From: an uncultured Oscillospiraceae bacterium
GTDB lineage: Bacteria > Bacillota > Clostridia > Oscillospirales > Ruminococcaceae
Direction of reading: 5' to 3'
NCBI GenBank assembly: GCA_910578755.1
Contig: CAJTSZ010000098.1
Span: 1,435-7,548, forward strand
Length of the DNA stretch: 6,114 bases
In this document: piece after piece, positions 5,671-6,114 of the stretch
Numbering within the stretch: the stretch's first letter is position 1
Layout of the letters: each line of letters opens with the position of its first letter
Program-made: the position numbers and the translations under genes
The notes under the pieces: generated by a model
The model's database searches: none
Seen by the model: the letters and a program-made list of their open reading frames with translations, nothing else
Told to the model about the DNA's origin: nothing

Positions 5671-6114
5671 CTACACCTGCTCCTCCTGCTGGGCGCAAAG
5701 CAGCAGCCATTCCTCGGTGTAGGCTTCATTGGCGTCCTTTATGGCTTCAATCTCCTGGCAAATGGCTTCTACCTTTTGGTAATCCGCCGCTATTTCCGGT
5801 TGGGCCATTTCTGCCGTAAGCTGCCGTATTTTTTCCTCGCCTTGGTCTATCAGTTCCTCCAGCTGGGCAATTCTTTTCTTGGCTGCAACCTGTTTTGCCC
5901 GGTCCTGCTTGGAACGGTAGTATTTTTGCACCCGTTCTTTTTCCTCTTCCGTTTTTTCTGCCGGTTTTTCCACTGGCTCCCGCCGGTGTTCCAGGTAATA
6001 GTCATACCTGCCATTGTAAATTTCCACGCCTGTGGGGGTCATTTCTACAATTTTAGTTGGAATTTTATTCAGCAGATAACGGTCGTGGGAAACCATAATT
6101 AAGGAGCCGGTAAC
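5671..6114 (-). CDS. ABC-F family ATPase, C-terminal fragment
   Basis: The gene continues past the right edge; 147 C-terminal residues are visible. ABC-F proteins are soluble twin-ATPase factors that bind the ribosomal E site and relieve stalling or, in some cases, protect from antibiotics. The fragment opens inside the second nucleotide-binding domain with GSLIMVSHDRYLLN, whose H-loop is SHDRYLL, followed by KIVEM and IYNGRYDYYLEHR, the usual end of that domain. A charged linker (EKPAEKTEEEKERVQKYYRS) leads to a predicted coiled-coil hairpin from about RAKQVAAKKRIAQLEELID to EAYTEEWLLL, like the C-terminal domain of Uup and Bacillus YdiF. With Walker A motifs and the interdomain linker outside the window, the subfamily and any role in resistance cannot be decided. 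The apparent ATG at 6096 is internal, because the reading frame stays open and homologous upstream of it. Confidence 0.9.
   Translation of the reverse strand, partial: VTGSLIMVSHDRYLLNKIPTKIVEMTPTGVEIYNGRYDYYLEHRREPVEKPAEKTEEEKERVQKYYRSKQDRAKQVAAKKRIAQLEELIDQGEEKIRQLTAEMAQPEIAADYQKVEAICQEIEAIKDANEAYTEEWLLLCAQQEEQV

Noticed and set aside
1..6114. Search for a mobile element, CRISPR array, tRNA/rRNA, toxin-antitoxin pair or defence system.
   Set aside because: No transposase, integrase, direct-repeat array, cloverleaf or recognisable defence cassette is present. The UvrD-like helicase alone does not indicate a defence island, because no nuclease or other known partner lies beside it in the window.

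Overview
The window looks like chromosomal DNA from an anaerobic, low-to-moderate GC Firmicute, most likely class Clostridia (Oscillospirales-like). The reasons are a rubrerythrin with a C-terminal rubredoxin-like domain, strong AGGAGG-type ribosome binding sites, a Firmicute-style RlmA methyltransferase and a PcrA-like superfamily 1 helicase. This placement is inference from gene content; there is no rRNA or other marker here.

Layout. On the + strand, the left edge holds the last 72 codons of a YibE/F-family membrane protein (ends 221). It converges on a minus-strand rlmA-type 23S rRNA guanine methyltransferase gene (266-1123), with a bidirectional-looking hairpin terminator between them. 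rlmA is transcribed divergently from a rubrerythrin gene (+, 1234-1773) across a 110-base intergenic region. Rubrerythrin ends at a textbook intrinsic terminator that is directly followed by a second, AT-rich perfect inverted repeat.

From about 1848 to the right edge everything is on the minus strand. In transcription order (right to left) the genes are the C-terminal part of an ABC-F ATPase (5671-6114, continues beyond the window), an AI-2E-family multi-pass membrane transporter (4345-5598), a 696-residue UvrD/PcrA-like DNA helicase (2177-4267) and a 91-residue cysteine-rich, probably zinc-binding protein of unknown function (1848-2123). The gaps are 53 to 77 bases, with no convincing terminator or promoter inside them, so read-through transcription is plausible but not shown. 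There is no gene-free stretch longer than about 110 bases.

How the genes relate. The set is mostly housekeeping: rRNA modification, peroxide detoxification, translation-associated ABC-F, membrane transport and DNA repair/helicase. I see no shared pathway. I also see no mobile element, CRISPR array, RNA gene or clear new multi-gene system. The least explained items are the small Cys-rich protein after the helicase, the stacked hairpins at 1778-1825, and an AT-rich repeat-like spacer before the helicase.
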